Below are positions 1 to 7,039 of a stretch of DNA of 26,966 bases, one piece after another. A model generated the notes under the pieces. The model did not search any database. It was not told where the DNA came from and saw only the letters and a list, made by a program, of their open reading frames with translations. This stretch comes from a virus. Within the stretch, counting starts at the first letter, position 1; the number at the start of each line of letters is the position of its first letter. The DNA is taken from positions 1-26,966 of IMG/VR virus record IMGVR_UViG_3300028388_004314, one strand, 5' to 3'. The position numbers were made by a program, and so were the translations under genes.

Positions 1-114
1 AGTCAGTCCGGACACATCGACCGTGATGGCCACAGTGTGGTTGATCGGACCCACAAACGGATTCGGGTGAACCTCACCCGCCGTTGCGACGTCCGTAATA
101 CGAATGGGAGACAT
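1..114 (-). CDS. Virion protein N-terminus, probable major capsid protein (partial)
   Basis: An open frame runs off the left edge of the window. The 38 visible residues begin MSPIRITDVATAGEVHPNPF from an ATG at 114 and are uninterrupted. The start lies 23 bp after the scaffold stop, with an AAGGTAGG-like ribosome site just before it. No fold can be recognised from so little sequence. The call rests on position: in many tailed phages the order is portal, scaffold, major capsid, and this is the next gene on the same strand. A decoration or head-stabilising protein is the main alternative. Confidence 0.55.
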   Translation of the reverse strand, partial: MSPIRITDVATAGEVHPNPFVGPINHTVAITVDVSGLT

Positions 115-137
115 TGTTACCTACCTTGTTCGGGTTG

Positions 138-827
138 TCAGGAGCGCGACGCCATCCCAAGACGTCCCTCCAGATTCTTCTGTGCCCGTTCTTCCGCACG
201 TTCTGCCCGTGCCTTCTTCTTCGCTTCCGCTTCCTTGCGGATCCTCTCGTAAAGATTCTCGGGGGGCTTCCCGTCATCTCCACGCTGGTCAATGAAGCCC
301 TTACTCCGGGGCTTCCCCGGTTCGGCCATACGCAGACCGCGGAGCGCAGTTACCTGCTCCTTGGCCTTGTCAAACGTGATGGGATCAGCATCCTCACCCA
401 TCTTGATGTAACCGACAGAGCTTTCATCTTCCTCCCGCACTTCGAACGTGGCTTCTGCCAGATCCGGAAACGCGAGCAGTGCGTCCACAGCGTCGTCCGC
501 CAGTCCAACAGCGGCGACGAAATCCTTTGCCTGTTGACGCCTACGTAGCACGTTGAGCTCCTTCTCCACCTGCTGCACGTTCTCCACACGCTTCCGGATC
601 TCTCCGGGTGTCCCGAGATCGCGATACTTCTTCAGCACCGCAACATCTTCCTCCGAAACGATGACTTGGCCATCTTCCGGAACCGATCCCTTTAGACTGC
701 GGATCGTGTCGCGCTGCGACTTGTTGTCGGACTCCAGCGCAGAAATCTTCTTCTGTACCTCGTCCGGAGTACCGAGGTCCTGAAACCTGATGAACTGCCT
801 GTACTCTGATTCGCTGATCTCGGGCAT
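138..827 (-). CDS. Probable capsid scaffolding protein
   Basis: This 229-residue protein is highly charged and predicted to be mostly helical. It contains many Glu/Lys/Arg heptad-like stretches, cysteine is absent, and a very basic tail (residues 195-225, rich in KKKARAERAEER) is present. Such composition is typical of phage scaffolds, which guide capsid assembly and then leave the procapsid; a basic end that contacts the coat protein is common. An internal duplication is visible: a DLGTPDEV segment at about residue 17 and a DLGTPGEI segment at about residue 71, each followed by a helical stretch. The gene sits between the portal gene (119-bp gap) and the presumed capsid gene, which supports the role. 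There is no protease motif, so this is not an obvious protease-scaffold fusion. Confidence 0.75.
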   Translation of the reverse strand: MPEISESEYRQFIRFQDLGTPDEVQKKISALESDNKSQRDTIRSLKGSVPEDGQVIVSEEDVAVLKKYRDLGTPGEIRKRVENVQQVEKELNVLRRRQQAKDFVAAVGLADDAVDALLAFPDLAEATFEVREEDESSVGYIKMGEDADPITFDKAKEQVTALRGLRMAEPGKPRSKGFIDQRGDDGKPPENLYERIRKEAEAKKKARAERAEERAQKNLEGRLGMASRS

Positions 828-946
828 GTGACTGTCCCCTGGACAGGTTGAGCGCCGGCTTCCGACGCTACGTGACTAAGTGTTGTGAACGGGCCTCCCA
901 TTCACGCTCTTGCGTCCAATGTACATCCTTCAAAAGACGAACACAA

Positions 947-2734
947 CTATTCATCCTGGAAAGGATCACCTCCCTCGTCGCTGGAGCCATCGGGAATCCG
1001 TGGATCCCCACTATTCTCCGTTTCTGCCTGAACGAGCGCATCCAAGAACCCTTCCGGCAACTCCAACTGCCGTAGGGCCTCGATCATCGACTCGGTTGTG
1101 AAGGCGTTGGACGCTTGGGCCACCTTTTCCAGGACACGGAGAATGTGCATGGTCGACTTCTGCACCCGAATCTTTTCTGCGTGGATGTCTTCCACGCCCA
1201 TCCGGGCCATGACCGTTTCATCCGACAATACGCCAGCCTCACCAGCTTCCAGATCCAACCGTACCAGATCCGGGGAACGAGGACCGGGGTTGACGTGCTG
1301 ATCCACCGTAACGCGGATCACGTCGGTAAACCTACCTTCTTCATCTGCAATGTATTCTGCCATGCGCAACACCGTGGTCAGAATATCCCGCAACATGCCT
1401 TCTTCGGCCACACGGCGCTTGTCCAGATCCTTCGCGAACACAGCGCGTGCCTGCTCATAGGCGATCCCGCTGGCCTCCGCATTGGAGATACCCCCGAGGT
1501 GTCCTTGACCACACATGCGTAGGATCTTACGGCGGATGGCGTCTGCGGCGTGAATGTACGGTCCCGGGTCCACAGGATCGGCAATGAACACTTGCGGCGT
1601 CGTGTGTCCTTTGGCTTCCGCACGATCGTTGTACTCGGGCAAGCCGATCAACTCGGTAGTGGTGTTGGCTCCGAGCGTGCGCGGTTGCGGAACCACCTGC
1701 CATTCCCGACCCTCGTCGTCTCGCTCCAGGAACGCCCCGTCGCGGAGCGTATCTCCCGGTGTGTACGGAATTCGGATCCCTTGCGGCTTTGCGTTCATGG
1801 TATACCGCTCCCGGAACGCCGCCGTCTCCATGATCCGCGTAAGCAGGGAGCTCGCAAGGTTCAGCTGCCTCTGCACACGGACCACCGGGTCCGTAATCAG
1901 AATGCGGTTCGTCATCGCGGCAATCGTCAGCTTGCCCCCAAGGGGAACAACTGCCCGCTGGCTTCGGCGCTTCTCCGGATCTGCGTACACAACGCGAACG
2001 ATCGTATCCGCCTCCTCGTCCCGCTCCCGCTCCGGGTCGAGGTAGACCATTTCCACTTTCTCGTAGGAGTTGACCTTATCGCCCTCGTAGGCAACCTCCG
2101 TCGAGAAGAACAGCCCAACCTGATCCATTGTGGCCATGTCTGTGACCACAACACCATGTTCTGGATCGGGCGCGGACAGGTGAATGTAGTCCAGTGCCTC
2201 GGCCACGTCCGCCGCAATCCGAAACTGCACGGCCCCTTGCCCATCCTGCATAAGGAACCGGGACGGTACCCACACCCTCAAGGCGGCATAGCCCGCCCAC
2301 ACCCCTTGCCGTTGCCTGTCCATCACCATCTCGTGCACACGGCGCTTATCCCACCACGCACTCAGGAGGGCCTCCGCCTCGGCCATCGCGTTTCTGGTGG
2401 CCTCCGGAATCGGGCTCCCGTCCGCAGGGTCCACAAGCGGAGCGGTACCCACCTGAGGCTCTTCGAACGCATTCTCCACATTGGTGATCACCTCGCCAAC
2501 CGCGTCGTCCGGCGCAAACTGATCAGCAATCTTGCCGGAGCGCGTAGCCGTCCCCGGACCGACCCACTGCGACCCGTCTTGGTAGTGGTCGTGATCCTTA
2601 ACGTACCGTTCCACCACCGAGTAGTCCGCACGCAACTGCTTCTTCATTGCGTTCAGCGCATCGGAATACGTCCAACGCTCAAACGGCGCGATGGCCAGCG
2701 GTTCTCCTGGCCGAGCCTCAGAGATCGGGTGCAT
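947..2734 (-). CDS. Portal protein
   Basis: This 595-residue protein is the usual size for a portal, the dodecameric ring at the capsid vertex through which DNA is packaged and ejected. It lies directly downstream of the large terminase, whose last 17 bp it overlaps (start ATG at 2734, terminase stop at 2718). The N-terminal half is acidic and helical (for example DQFAPDDAVGEVITNVENAF), followed by a beta-rich wing region and a long helical C-terminal part with the segment GQGHLGGISNAEASGIAYEQ, which resembles the portal stem and clip regions. The C-terminus is acidic. I cannot assign a specific portal family by eye; the call depends on size and gene order as well as these features. Confidence 0.85.
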   Translation of the reverse strand: MHPISEARPGEPLAIAPFERWTYSDALNAMKKQLRADYSVVERYVKDHDHYQDGSQWVGPGTATRSGKIADQFAPDDAVGEVITNVENAFEEPQVGTAPLVDPADGSPIPEATRNAMAEAEALLSAWWDKRRVHEMVMDRQRQGVWAGYAALRVWVPSRFLMQDGQGAVQFRIAADVAEALDYIHLSAPDPEHGVVVTDMATMDQVGLFFSTEVAYEGDKVNSYEKVEMVYLDPERERDEEADTIVRVVYADPEKRRSQRAVVPLGGKLTIAAMTNRILITDPVVRVQRQLNLASSLLTRIMETAAFRERYTMNAKPQGIRIPYTPGDTLRDGAFLERDDEGREWQVVPQPRTLGANTTTELIGLPEYNDRAEAKGHTTPQVFIADPVDPGPYIHAADAIRRKILRMCGQGHLGGISNAEASGIAYEQARAVFAKDLDKRRVAEEGMLRDILTTVLRMAEYIADEEGRFTDVIRVTVDQHVNPGPRSPDLVRLDLEAGEAGVLSDETVMARMGVEDIHAEKIRVQKSTMHILRVLEKVAQASNAFTTESMIEALRQLELPEGFLDALVQAETENSGDPRIPDGSSDEGGDPFQDE

Positions 2735-3962
2735 AGGTTATTCCAGCGTAGGTGCCTGAAGGTTGCTTCCGGCGAGCACGGATCTTGGGCGTGTGCGCAT
2801 ACCGCAAGCTGTCCACCCCGTGATTGTGCTTGTCCACAAGTTTGTCGGTCACTTCTTCCGTCTTGGGATCGACCTTGTAAGAGTACAACTTAAACTCTTG
2901 AAGTAGATTCTTGCAATCCGGGTGCACAATGATCTTTTCAAAAGACCTCAACCACGCAATCCCGTCCTCCACGGACCCCGGCCACTTGAACACGGGTTGA
3001 ATCCGGAACATACCCTTCTTCTTGAGAAACGAAATCGTTTCTGGACGGCTCGAATCGGCCCGAATGACCTCCTGCGCGATCCGGGAGTGAAACGCCTTCG
3101 CCATCTCTCGCCGAATCATGTGGATATCGAGGTTGGGCCGGAACATCTCCTTGGATACGTACAGAAACCCGTTCGATCGGCCCTGATACGGCTTCGTCCA
3201 CGACTCTGTGGCCGCCGTAGGGTCGTTGAACCCGAAATCCAGCCCGTAAAACGGTCCGTAGAACCCTTCTTCCTTCGGGTCCAGAACTTGCACCGTGTAT
3301 TTGTGCTTCAGTACCTGCGCGTCCGTGTGCTTGCGCGGAAATCCGCCCCACACGTGCTCTGCCGCGTCCGGATCGACCCGGTACAGGTAATCTTTTTCCT
3401 CCCGAAGCGTTTCCGGGAACCACGGGTTGTCCTCCCACCCGATCTTCGTCACCCACGCATTGTGCGGCGGCTCCACAACGAACCGCTGATACGTGGGGTC
3501 GTCTTCCTCGGCCGGGTTGAACGTAATCCAGATTTCCGAGTATTCTTTACGGATCGTAGGAATGAGGATCTCCCACGAATCCTTGCTGACGGCTTCTGCC
3601 TCCTCCACCCAGCAGATATCGACACCCTCAAACGACTTGATTCGATTGCTGTTGTACCGAAGACCCTCGAAGATGAAGTTCGTCCCGGTGCCCACATGTT
3701 CGATGGTCGTTTTCGTGGTCCGGTACCCGGGAATCTTCAACCGCTGAATCATGTCCACAAGGAGTCGGTACACCGAGTCGCTGATGGACTTCTGGAACTC
3801 ACGCACGCACAGGATACGAAGCTTCTCCTGTGCCCCGCGAATGAGCAGTGCTTGCGCACACGTCCAGGAACGACCCGCACCACGTCCGCCGTACATCACT
3901 TTGTAGCGCACGGGTTGAAAGATGGGCTCTGCCCACTCCGGGAACCTTGCCTTAAGTGTCAC
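2718..3962 (-). CDS. terL: Terminase large subunit (ATPase-nuclease packaging motor)
   Basis: This 414-residue protein has the two-domain layout of Terminase_3-type large subunits, which drive DNA into the procapsid and cut it. The ATPase part shows a Walker A-like loop GGRGAGRS at residues 25-32, a Walker B segment VDICWVEEAE at 114-123, and the coupling motif ITFNP at 146-150. The RNase H-like nuclease shows LDFGFNDP at 241-248 (Asp242), an Asp near 303 and HNHGVDSLRY at 379-388 (Asp384), consistent with the acidic metal-binding triad. The usual Walker A lysine is an arginine (Arg31). The gene overlaps the small subunit by 4 bp (ATGA) and the portal by 17 bp, indicating translational coupling. 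Confidence 0.96.
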   Translation of the reverse strand: MTLKARFPEWAEPIFQPVRYKVMYGGRGAGRSWTCAQALLIRGAQEKLRILCVREFQKSISDSVYRLLVDMIQRLKIPGYRTTKTTIEHVGTGTNFIFEGLRYNSNRIKSFEGVDICWVEEAEAVSKDSWEILIPTIRKEYSEIWITFNPAEEDDPTYQRFVVEPPHNAWVTKIGWEDNPWFPETLREEKDYLYRVDPDAAEHVWGGFPRKHTDAQVLKHKYTVQVLDPKEEGFYGPFYGLDFGFNDPTAATESWTKPYQGRSNGFLYVSKEMFRPNLDIHMIRREMAKAFHSRIAQEVIRADSSRPETISFLKKKGMFRIQPVFKWPGSVEDGIAWLRSFEKIIVHPDCKNLLQEFKLYSYKVDPKTEEVTDKLVDKHNHGVDSLRYAHTPKIRARRKQPSGTYAGITYAPDL

Positions 3963-4531
3963 TCTTCGTCGTCTTCCTGGATCTTGGCACCCGGCTTCAC
4001 AAACTGAACCTCCAGCTTAACCGGGCCACCCGCGCTCGTGATGTCCACACTGTCCTGATACATGCCATGGACCCGCGCAAGCTGCTTCAGAGCGTCGTAT
4101 GCGTCCTGAAAGTCCACCTTGGGGTTTCCGTTGCTGTCCAGAGAGAACGACTTGATGAATTCCTTGTTCTTCAGAACGGCTTCTTCGTTGAGCTCCAAGG
4201 CGCCCGTGTGCGGGTTCTTCTGGAGCACGTCTCCCATCGTGTGCCGCGCGATCTTTGTGAACCGTTGAAGCACTTCCATCTTGGTCATGGAGTTCTCTTC
4301 CATGCGCATCTGGATGTAGTCCCGCATTTGCGGAAGCTTCAACTTCTTCGTGGCCAACTGGGAGACCGGACGTCCCAAGAATCCGGCGTACTTGTATGCA
4401 GCCGTGGCGTTGAATGGCTTTCCGGTAGCTTTCCCTGTCAGATATTCGTCTGCCATCAATCGCTGTTTTCCGGTGAGCCCGTATTCGTCTCGGGCCTTAC
4501 CAGAGTGCATATTTTCTGTAGGATTGCCCAT
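3959..4531 (-). CDS. terS: Terminase small subunit
   Basis: This 190-residue protein resembles the Terminase_2 family, the DNA-recognition subunit that binds the packaging site and recruits the large subunit. The N-terminal segment LTGKQRLMADEYLTGKATGK (residues 19-38), then FNATAAYKYAGF and a later RDYIQMRMEE, match the family's helix-turn-helix pattern (compare the common LTxKQxxFxxEYL...NATxAAxxAGY). A central helical stretch follows and the tail is acidic (EDDEE). It is the first gene of the head operon, with its own promoter about 40 bp upstream. The ribosome site before ATG 4531 is weak (GTGGTCAGAAC). An internal ATG at codon 8 is possible but has no better site. Confidence 0.9.
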   Translation of the reverse strand: MGNPTENMHSGKARDEYGLTGKQRLMADEYLTGKATGKPFNATAAYKYAGFLGRPVSQLATKKLKLPQMRDYIQMRMEENSMTKMEVLQRFTKIARHTMGDVLQKNPHTGALELNEEAVLKNKEFIKSFSLDSNGNPKVDFQDAYDALKQLARVHGMYQDSVDITSAGGPVKLEVQFVKPGAKIQEDDEE

Positions 4532-4569
4532 GTTCTGACCACAGTGAAGGGTGGAGTGTGTTCAAATGT

Positions 4570-4599
4570 AGTATCGGGTGCAGACCTCGGTCCCGTCAA
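4570..4599 (-). promoter_or_regulatory. Sigma-70-like promoter of the head/packaging operon
   Basis: Read on the minus strand, TTGACG (4599-4594) is followed after 18 bp by GATACT (4575-4570). The -35 box matches the TTGACA consensus at five of six positions. The predicted start is about 30-40 nt upstream of the small terminase ATG. Confidence 0.6.
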
Positions 4600-4785
4600 G
4601 AGTTGATTGGAAAATGGGGAATGAGCGCCTCACGTAAAACGCGAAAATCGAAATGCAATAAGAGGTGAAGAAGAAAGGGGTCGGACAATAGGAAATAGGG
4701 GAAAGAGGCGTAGCTGCGTGGCGCTGAATAATGGTTGCTTGTTTGGGTTTGGTTTTTAGTTGTATACGGGGGGTGGGGGGCACAT

Positions 4786-4905
4786 TTTAAGTTTGTAATG
4801 TTTAAGTTTGTAATGTTTAAGTTTGTACTGTTTAAGTTTGTACTGTTTAAGTTTGTACCTTTTAAGTTTGTAATGTTTAAGTTTGTACCTTTTAAGTTTA
4901 AAATA
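4786..4905. repeat. 15-bp tandem repeat array, eight units
   Basis: The unit TTTAAGTTTGTAATG is repeated head-to-tail eight times. Variation is confined to the last four bases (AATG, ACTG, ACCT), and the final unit is degenerate (TTTAAGTTTAAAATA). The array sits between the terminator at 4921-4948 and the terS promoter. Together with the flank 4600-4785, where I see nothing else, it fills the gene-free stretch upstream of the packaging operon. A packaging or replication site, or slippage-expanded filler, are all possible. Confidence 0.9.
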
Positions 4906-4920
4906 GTGGGGCAAGGCAAA

Positions 4921-4948
4921 AGGGTGGGGGGCCTATGCCCCCCACCCT
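4921..4948 (-). terminator. Rho-independent terminator after the 4962-5345 gene
   Basis: The two 12-bp arms AGGGTGGGGGGC and GCCCCCCACCCT are perfectly complementary and separated by CTAT. On the minus strand the hairpin is followed by TTTT. It lies 13 bp beyond the stop codon of the gene at 4962. Confidence 0.85.
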
Positions 4949-4961
4949 GTGCCCGGTGCCC

Positions 4962-5345
4962 CTACTTTTTGGGGGTGGGCAGGTTGGCCAGTACCGCGCC
5001 ACGCGGTGCCCGGTAAGGCGGGTTACCCTTGGCACCGTTGCAGTGCCACGCGTACCATGCCATGTACCGGCCCACTTGGGTTTGTGCAGTGTTGTAGGCA
5101 ATGCCGGCCGCGTGGCATGCCTGCACCATGGCACTACGTGCCGGCATGTTGCCACCGTTGGCAACCCGCATGCCGTTGGCCATAACCCACACGTGGGCAG
5201 TAACGGTGCCCTTTGGGTACTTGTTGTAGTTGGTAACCGCCAACTTAGGCCCCTGTGCGGTAGTGGGGTTTACTACGGTGCCACCCTTGCCCTTAAACAC
5301 TTGGGCCTTGTTGGTGGTGGTGGTTTTGCCCTTGGTAGTGGCCAT
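4962..5345 (-). CDS. Small basic protein with a C-terminal helix-turn-helix-like domain (paralogue of 8021-8491)
   Basis: This 127-residue basic protein is of unknown function. The first 40 residues are low in complexity (Thr, Lys, Asn). The segment ACHAAGIAYNTAQTQVGRYM (about residues 77-96) clearly resembles ACRNAGIAYYTARTQYQSWF in the gene at 8021-8491, so the two are paralogues over a putative DNA-binding helix-turn-helix. ATG 5345 was chosen because CACAAGGGG, the ribosome-site motif shared by neighbouring early genes, stands just upstream; the longer frame from 5399 lacks one. The leader contains a GCACTACTAGGGGGTGCC element at 5395-5412, near where a transcript might begin. Codons are unusually rich in GTGCC and GGCAC. 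A DNA-binding role is inferred. Confidence 0.8.
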   Translation of the reverse strand: MATTKGKTTTTNKAQVFKGKGGTVVNPTTAQGPKLAVTNYNKYPKGTVTAHVWVMANGMRVANGGNMPARSAMVQACHAAGIAYNTAQTQVGRYMAWYAWHCNGAKGNPPYRAPRGAVLANLPTPKK

Positions 5346-5580
5346 GGTGTTGCCCCTTGTGTTGCGGTGTGCCCGGTGCCCGTGTGGCCCCGGTGGCACC
5401 CCCTAGTAGTGCAAACCCCATGCCAACTTGTGTTGTGATGCCGTAACCTGTTGTTATTACTGTATTTATACGGTTTGCCCCATTGTGGCATGGTAATTGC
5501 AGTGTGTTGCACTGTACGCAACACCTGTTGGAGTGTTGCCACCACACTGTGCAAGTAGTGTGCCACACCACCGAAGTTTG

Positions 5581-5742
5581 TAACAATGTGCCCGAATTGT
5601 TACATTTGCGAAAACTTGGCACACTTTTTGCAGTACCGTGCAAGTATTGTGCCAACTTTGTGGTATTGTAACAATGTGCCAACATTGTTACATTGTGGCA
5701 AACTTGGCACACTTTTTGCAGTGCCGTGCAAGTACCGTGCCA
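5581..5742. repeat. Two 74-bp repeats on an 88-bp period, each carrying a TGTAAC inverted repeat
   Basis: Copy 1 is 5581-5654 and copy 2 is 5669-5742; the left end of a third, diverged copy is visible from about 5550. Both contain AAACTTGGCACACTTTTTGC. Around each start lies an inverted repeat. In copy 2 the 10-bp arms TGTAACAATG (5667-5676) and CATTGTTACA (5683-5692) are perfect; in copy 1 the arms are 8 bp (5579-5586 and 5597-5604). These look like protein-binding sites, as in iteron origins or operators. No gene is convincing between 5346 and 6084. Confidence 0.85.
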
Positions 5743-5754
5743 GCATGTTTTAGG

Positions 5755-5852
5755 CCAGCCTCAATTGTAACTTTGTCCAGCCTCAATTGTAACATTAGGC
5801 CAGCCTAAATTGTAACTTTGTCCAACCTAAATTGTAACTTTGGCCCGCCTAA
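5755..5852. repeat. 22-23-bp direct repeats (five units) with core AATTGTAAC
   Basis: Units begin at 5755, 5777, 5800, 5822 and about 5844, each reading roughly CCAGCCTMAATTGTAACTTT; the last is degenerate. The spacing is close to two helical turns, which would put the TTGTAAC cores on one face of the DNA. The same TGTAAC core forms the inverted repeats just upstream. This is iteron-like; function is not known. Confidence 0.85.
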
Positions 5853-5879
5853 ATCCAACTTTAATCCAACCAAAAATCC

Positions 5880-6002
5880 GATTTTTAATCCGGATTTTCA
5901 GTCCGGATTTTCAATCCGAATATATTCGGATTATTAAGTCCGACGACGACATCAGATTTTCAGATCAGATTTTCAGATCAGATTTTCATTCGGGATTTTC
6001 AC
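5880..6002. repeat. GATTTTCA repeats on a 13-bp period (locus 1)
   Basis: Copies of GATTTTYA start at 5880, 5893 and 5906, and again at 5955, 5968, 5981 and 5994, all exactly 13 bp apart within each group. A 20-bp palindrome lies between the groups. The array lies just beyond the terminator of the gene at 6085-6324. Matching arrays occur at 7811 and 10889. Confidence 0.9.
5913..5932. repeat. Perfect 20-bp palindrome
   Basis: AATCCGAATATATTCGGATT is its own reverse complement. A 16-bp version (TCCGAATATATTCGGA) occurs at 6017-6032, and close relatives with an AT-rich centre occur at 6433, 7236, 7747 and 7771. It is an operator candidate. Confidence 0.85.
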
Positions 6003-6016
6003 CGGGGCAACTTCAA

Positions 6017-6032
6017 TCCGAATATATTCGGA
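6017..6032. repeat. Perfect 16-bp palindrome, second copy
   Basis: TCCGAATATATTCGGA, identical to the core of the palindrome at 5913-5932. It lies 13 bp beyond the A-run of the terminator at 6045-6079. Confidence 0.85.
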
Positions 6033-6044
6033 CAGTAGGAGCAG

Positions 6045-6079
6045 AAAAACGGGGGCCACCCGTATCAGGATGGCCCCCG
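6045..6079 (-). terminator. Rho-independent terminator after the 6085-6324 gene
   Basis: On the minus strand the arms CGGGGGCCA and TGGCCCCCG pair perfectly across 12 bp and are followed by TTTTT. The hairpin begins 6 bp past the stop codon. Confidence 0.88.
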
Positions 6080-6084
6080 GAACT

Positions 6085-6324
6085 TTACTTAGTAAACGGT
6101 CCGCGTGCGATCCGGTACCTGTTTACGTCCGCAAACAAATCCCAAATCACTGCCACCTGTTCCGGTGCCCAACCGTCCCACGATCCGTGGTTGCCTTCCG
6201 TAATGTACTCCGCCAGCAGATCACCAACCGCAGCCTTATCCGCGGTGCGCAGCCAGTTAAGCAGCGCAAGGTATTGTGCCTTGTTATCCTCGGGGAATCC
6301 GGCCCAAATAGCGTCCTGTGTCAT
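6085..6324 (-). CDS. Small acidic early protein, unknown function
   Basis: This 79-residue protein is rich in Trp, Ala and Asp (for example WDGWAPEQVAVIWDLFADVN) and likely all-helical, with no motif I recognise. ATG 6324 follows AAGGGAGTAGGAT, a good ribosome site. It is transcribed alone from the promoter at 6380-6408 and ends at a strong terminator, so it forms its own unit. Small helical acidic proteins expressed early in infection often bind host proteins, but that is only an inference here. Confidence 0.8.
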   Translation of the reverse strand: MTQDAIWAGFPEDNKAQYLALLNWLRTADKAAVGDLLAEYITEGNHGSWDGWAPEQVAVIWDLFADVNRYRIARGPFTK

Positions 6325-6352
6325 TATCCTACTCCCTTGTGGTGGGGTGTGC

Positions 6353-6408
6353 GTAGGGTAACGTTTACCCTACTAATACAACATACAACAATCACACGTA
6401 CAGCACAA
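6353..6408 (-). promoter_or_regulatory. Early promoter with 5'-terminal mRNA hairpin
   Basis: On the minus strand TTGTGC (6408-6403), a 17-bp spacer and TATGTT (6385-6380). The predicted transcript starts near 6373, where GTAGGGTAA (6373-6365 strand-reversed) pairs perfectly with TTACCCTAC across a 3-nt loop, so the mRNA would begin with a 9-bp stem. It belongs to the promoter family described in the findings. Confidence 0.65.
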
Positions 6409-6432
6409 GGGGCACAAAGCTCATGTTTACAA

Positions 6433-6448
6433 TCCGAATATAATCGGA
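6433..6448. repeat. Operator-like palindrome TCCGAATATAATCGGA
   Basis: The 5-bp arms TCCGA and TCGGA flank ATATAA. It lies 25 bp upstream of the -35 box of the promoter at 6403-6408, between two transcription units. Confidence 0.75.
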
Positions 6449-6455
6449 AAATAAA

Positions 6456-6482
6456 TACGGAAGCAGCGGGGCGACACCCCGG
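6456..6482 (-). terminator. Possible weak terminator after the 6504-6698 gene
   Basis: CGGGG and CCCCG arms (6467-6471 and 6477-6481) with a 5-nt loop, about 20 bp after the stop. The following minus-strand sequence CTGCTTCCGTATTTATTTT is only partly T-rich, so termination is uncertain. Confidence 0.4.
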
Positions 6483-6503
6483 AGGATGCCGCCCTTGCTT
6501 AAA

Positions 6504-6698
6504 TCAGTACCAGTATCCGAGGGCCGCTTCGAGCATTTCTGGATGCAAAGCGACGAGCGTATCCCGGAAGAGCACATAATCTTCCATGTGACGGAATCCA
6601 CGAGTCCTCAGATGCGCCATCAGATCGAATGGCCGGATGTAACGCGGAACCCGAAGGATGCCGCAAATGTTGCGCTCGAAGAGTGATTTGTTGGACAT
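6504..6698 (-). CDS. Small early protein, unknown function
   Basis: This 64-residue protein with many Arg and aromatic residues (LMAHLRTRGFRHMEDYVLFR) has no motif I recognise. ATG 6698 is preceded by a strong GGAGGT site that overlaps the end of the upstream gene; only 2 bp separate the stop at 6701 from this start. It is therefore the second gene of a two-gene operon with 6701-6958. An alternative frame through 6915 would overlap both genes and is less likely. Confidence 0.78.
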   Translation of the reverse strand: MSNKSLFERNICGILRVPRYIRPFDLMAHLRTRGFRHMEDYVLFRDTLVALHPEMLEAALGYWY

Positions 6699-6700
6699 GA

Positions 6701-6958
6701 TCAGACCTCCGACCAGACGGCGTTAATGACGCTGGGGAAGAACTCAGACACGAACACCTGCTCGATGCTGGCCTTGACCCACACACGACCAGTGGAACCG
6801 AACTTGTGCGGAGCACGACCGCCGACAACGATGTAGACGTTGCCACGGGCTGTGACTCGGTCACCGACGCAGATGGGAGTGTCGGTGGATGCGTGCCGGA
6901 GCTCCAGGGTGACATCCCTGTGATCCTCGGAACGGATTACTTGGGCTGACCGTACCAT
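6701..6958 (-). CDS. Small beta-rich early protein, unknown function
   Basis: This 85-residue protein is predicted to be mostly beta (ICVGDRVTARGNVYIVVGGR), with a pattern like small beta-barrel folds (SH3 or KOW-like: GDRV...G..Y.VVGG). It could bind nucleic acid or protein, but no specific family is clear. ATG 6958 lies 9 bp after the ACAAGGGG ribosome-site motif. It is the first gene of an operon with 6504-6698, driven by the promoter at 7011-7039. Confidence 0.8.
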   Translation of the reverse strand: MVRSAQVIRSEDHRDVTLELRHASTDTPICVGDRVTARGNVYIVVGGRAPHKFGSTGRVWVKASIEQVFVSEFFPSVINAVWSEV

Positions 6959-7002
6959 GTGACTACCCCTTGTGATAATGGTGTGCAGGGTACCCTACCC
7001 CA

Positions 7003-7039
7003 CGTGATACAACTTACTACAATCACAACACCGTCGCAA
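7003..7039 (-). promoter_or_regulatory. Early promoter for 6958-6504 operon
   Basis: Minus strand TTGCGA (7039-7034), 17-bp spacer, TAAGTT (7016-7011). The leader contains GGGTACCC, a short palindrome near the expected 5' end. Between this promoter and 7235 I see no gene, only a CCCCTATTGTACTAGGGG-type short inverted repeat at 7123-7140. Confidence 0.6.

Noticed and set aside
828-946. A 16-codon minus-strand frame between portal and scaffold
   Set aside because: The ribosome-site match (GAAGG) directly abuts the ATG, leaving no room for initiation; nothing else supports it.
1550-4007. Long plus-strand frames (447 and 361 codons) across the portal and large terminase genes
   Set aside because: They are antisense shadows of two well-supported minus-strand genes; no ribosome site, and their sequences are low-complexity Arg/His-rich as expected for reversed codons.
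4596-4919. Minus-strand frame with pentapeptide-like repeats
   Set aside because: It starts with TTG inside the T-run of a terminator, has no ribosome site, and the rest of the frame has no protein-like features. Kept only as a finding about the repeat.
4935-5438. Plus-strand frame opposite the 4962-5345 gene, and other frames in 5273-5712
   Set aside because: They cover the 88-bp repeats and the reverse of a real gene; no ribosome site and unusual composition (many Cys, His and Val).
5581-5742. CRISPR array
   Set aside because: The repeats are 74 bp on an 88-bp period with only two full copies and no cas genes; the 13-bp and 22-bp arrays have no unique spacers.
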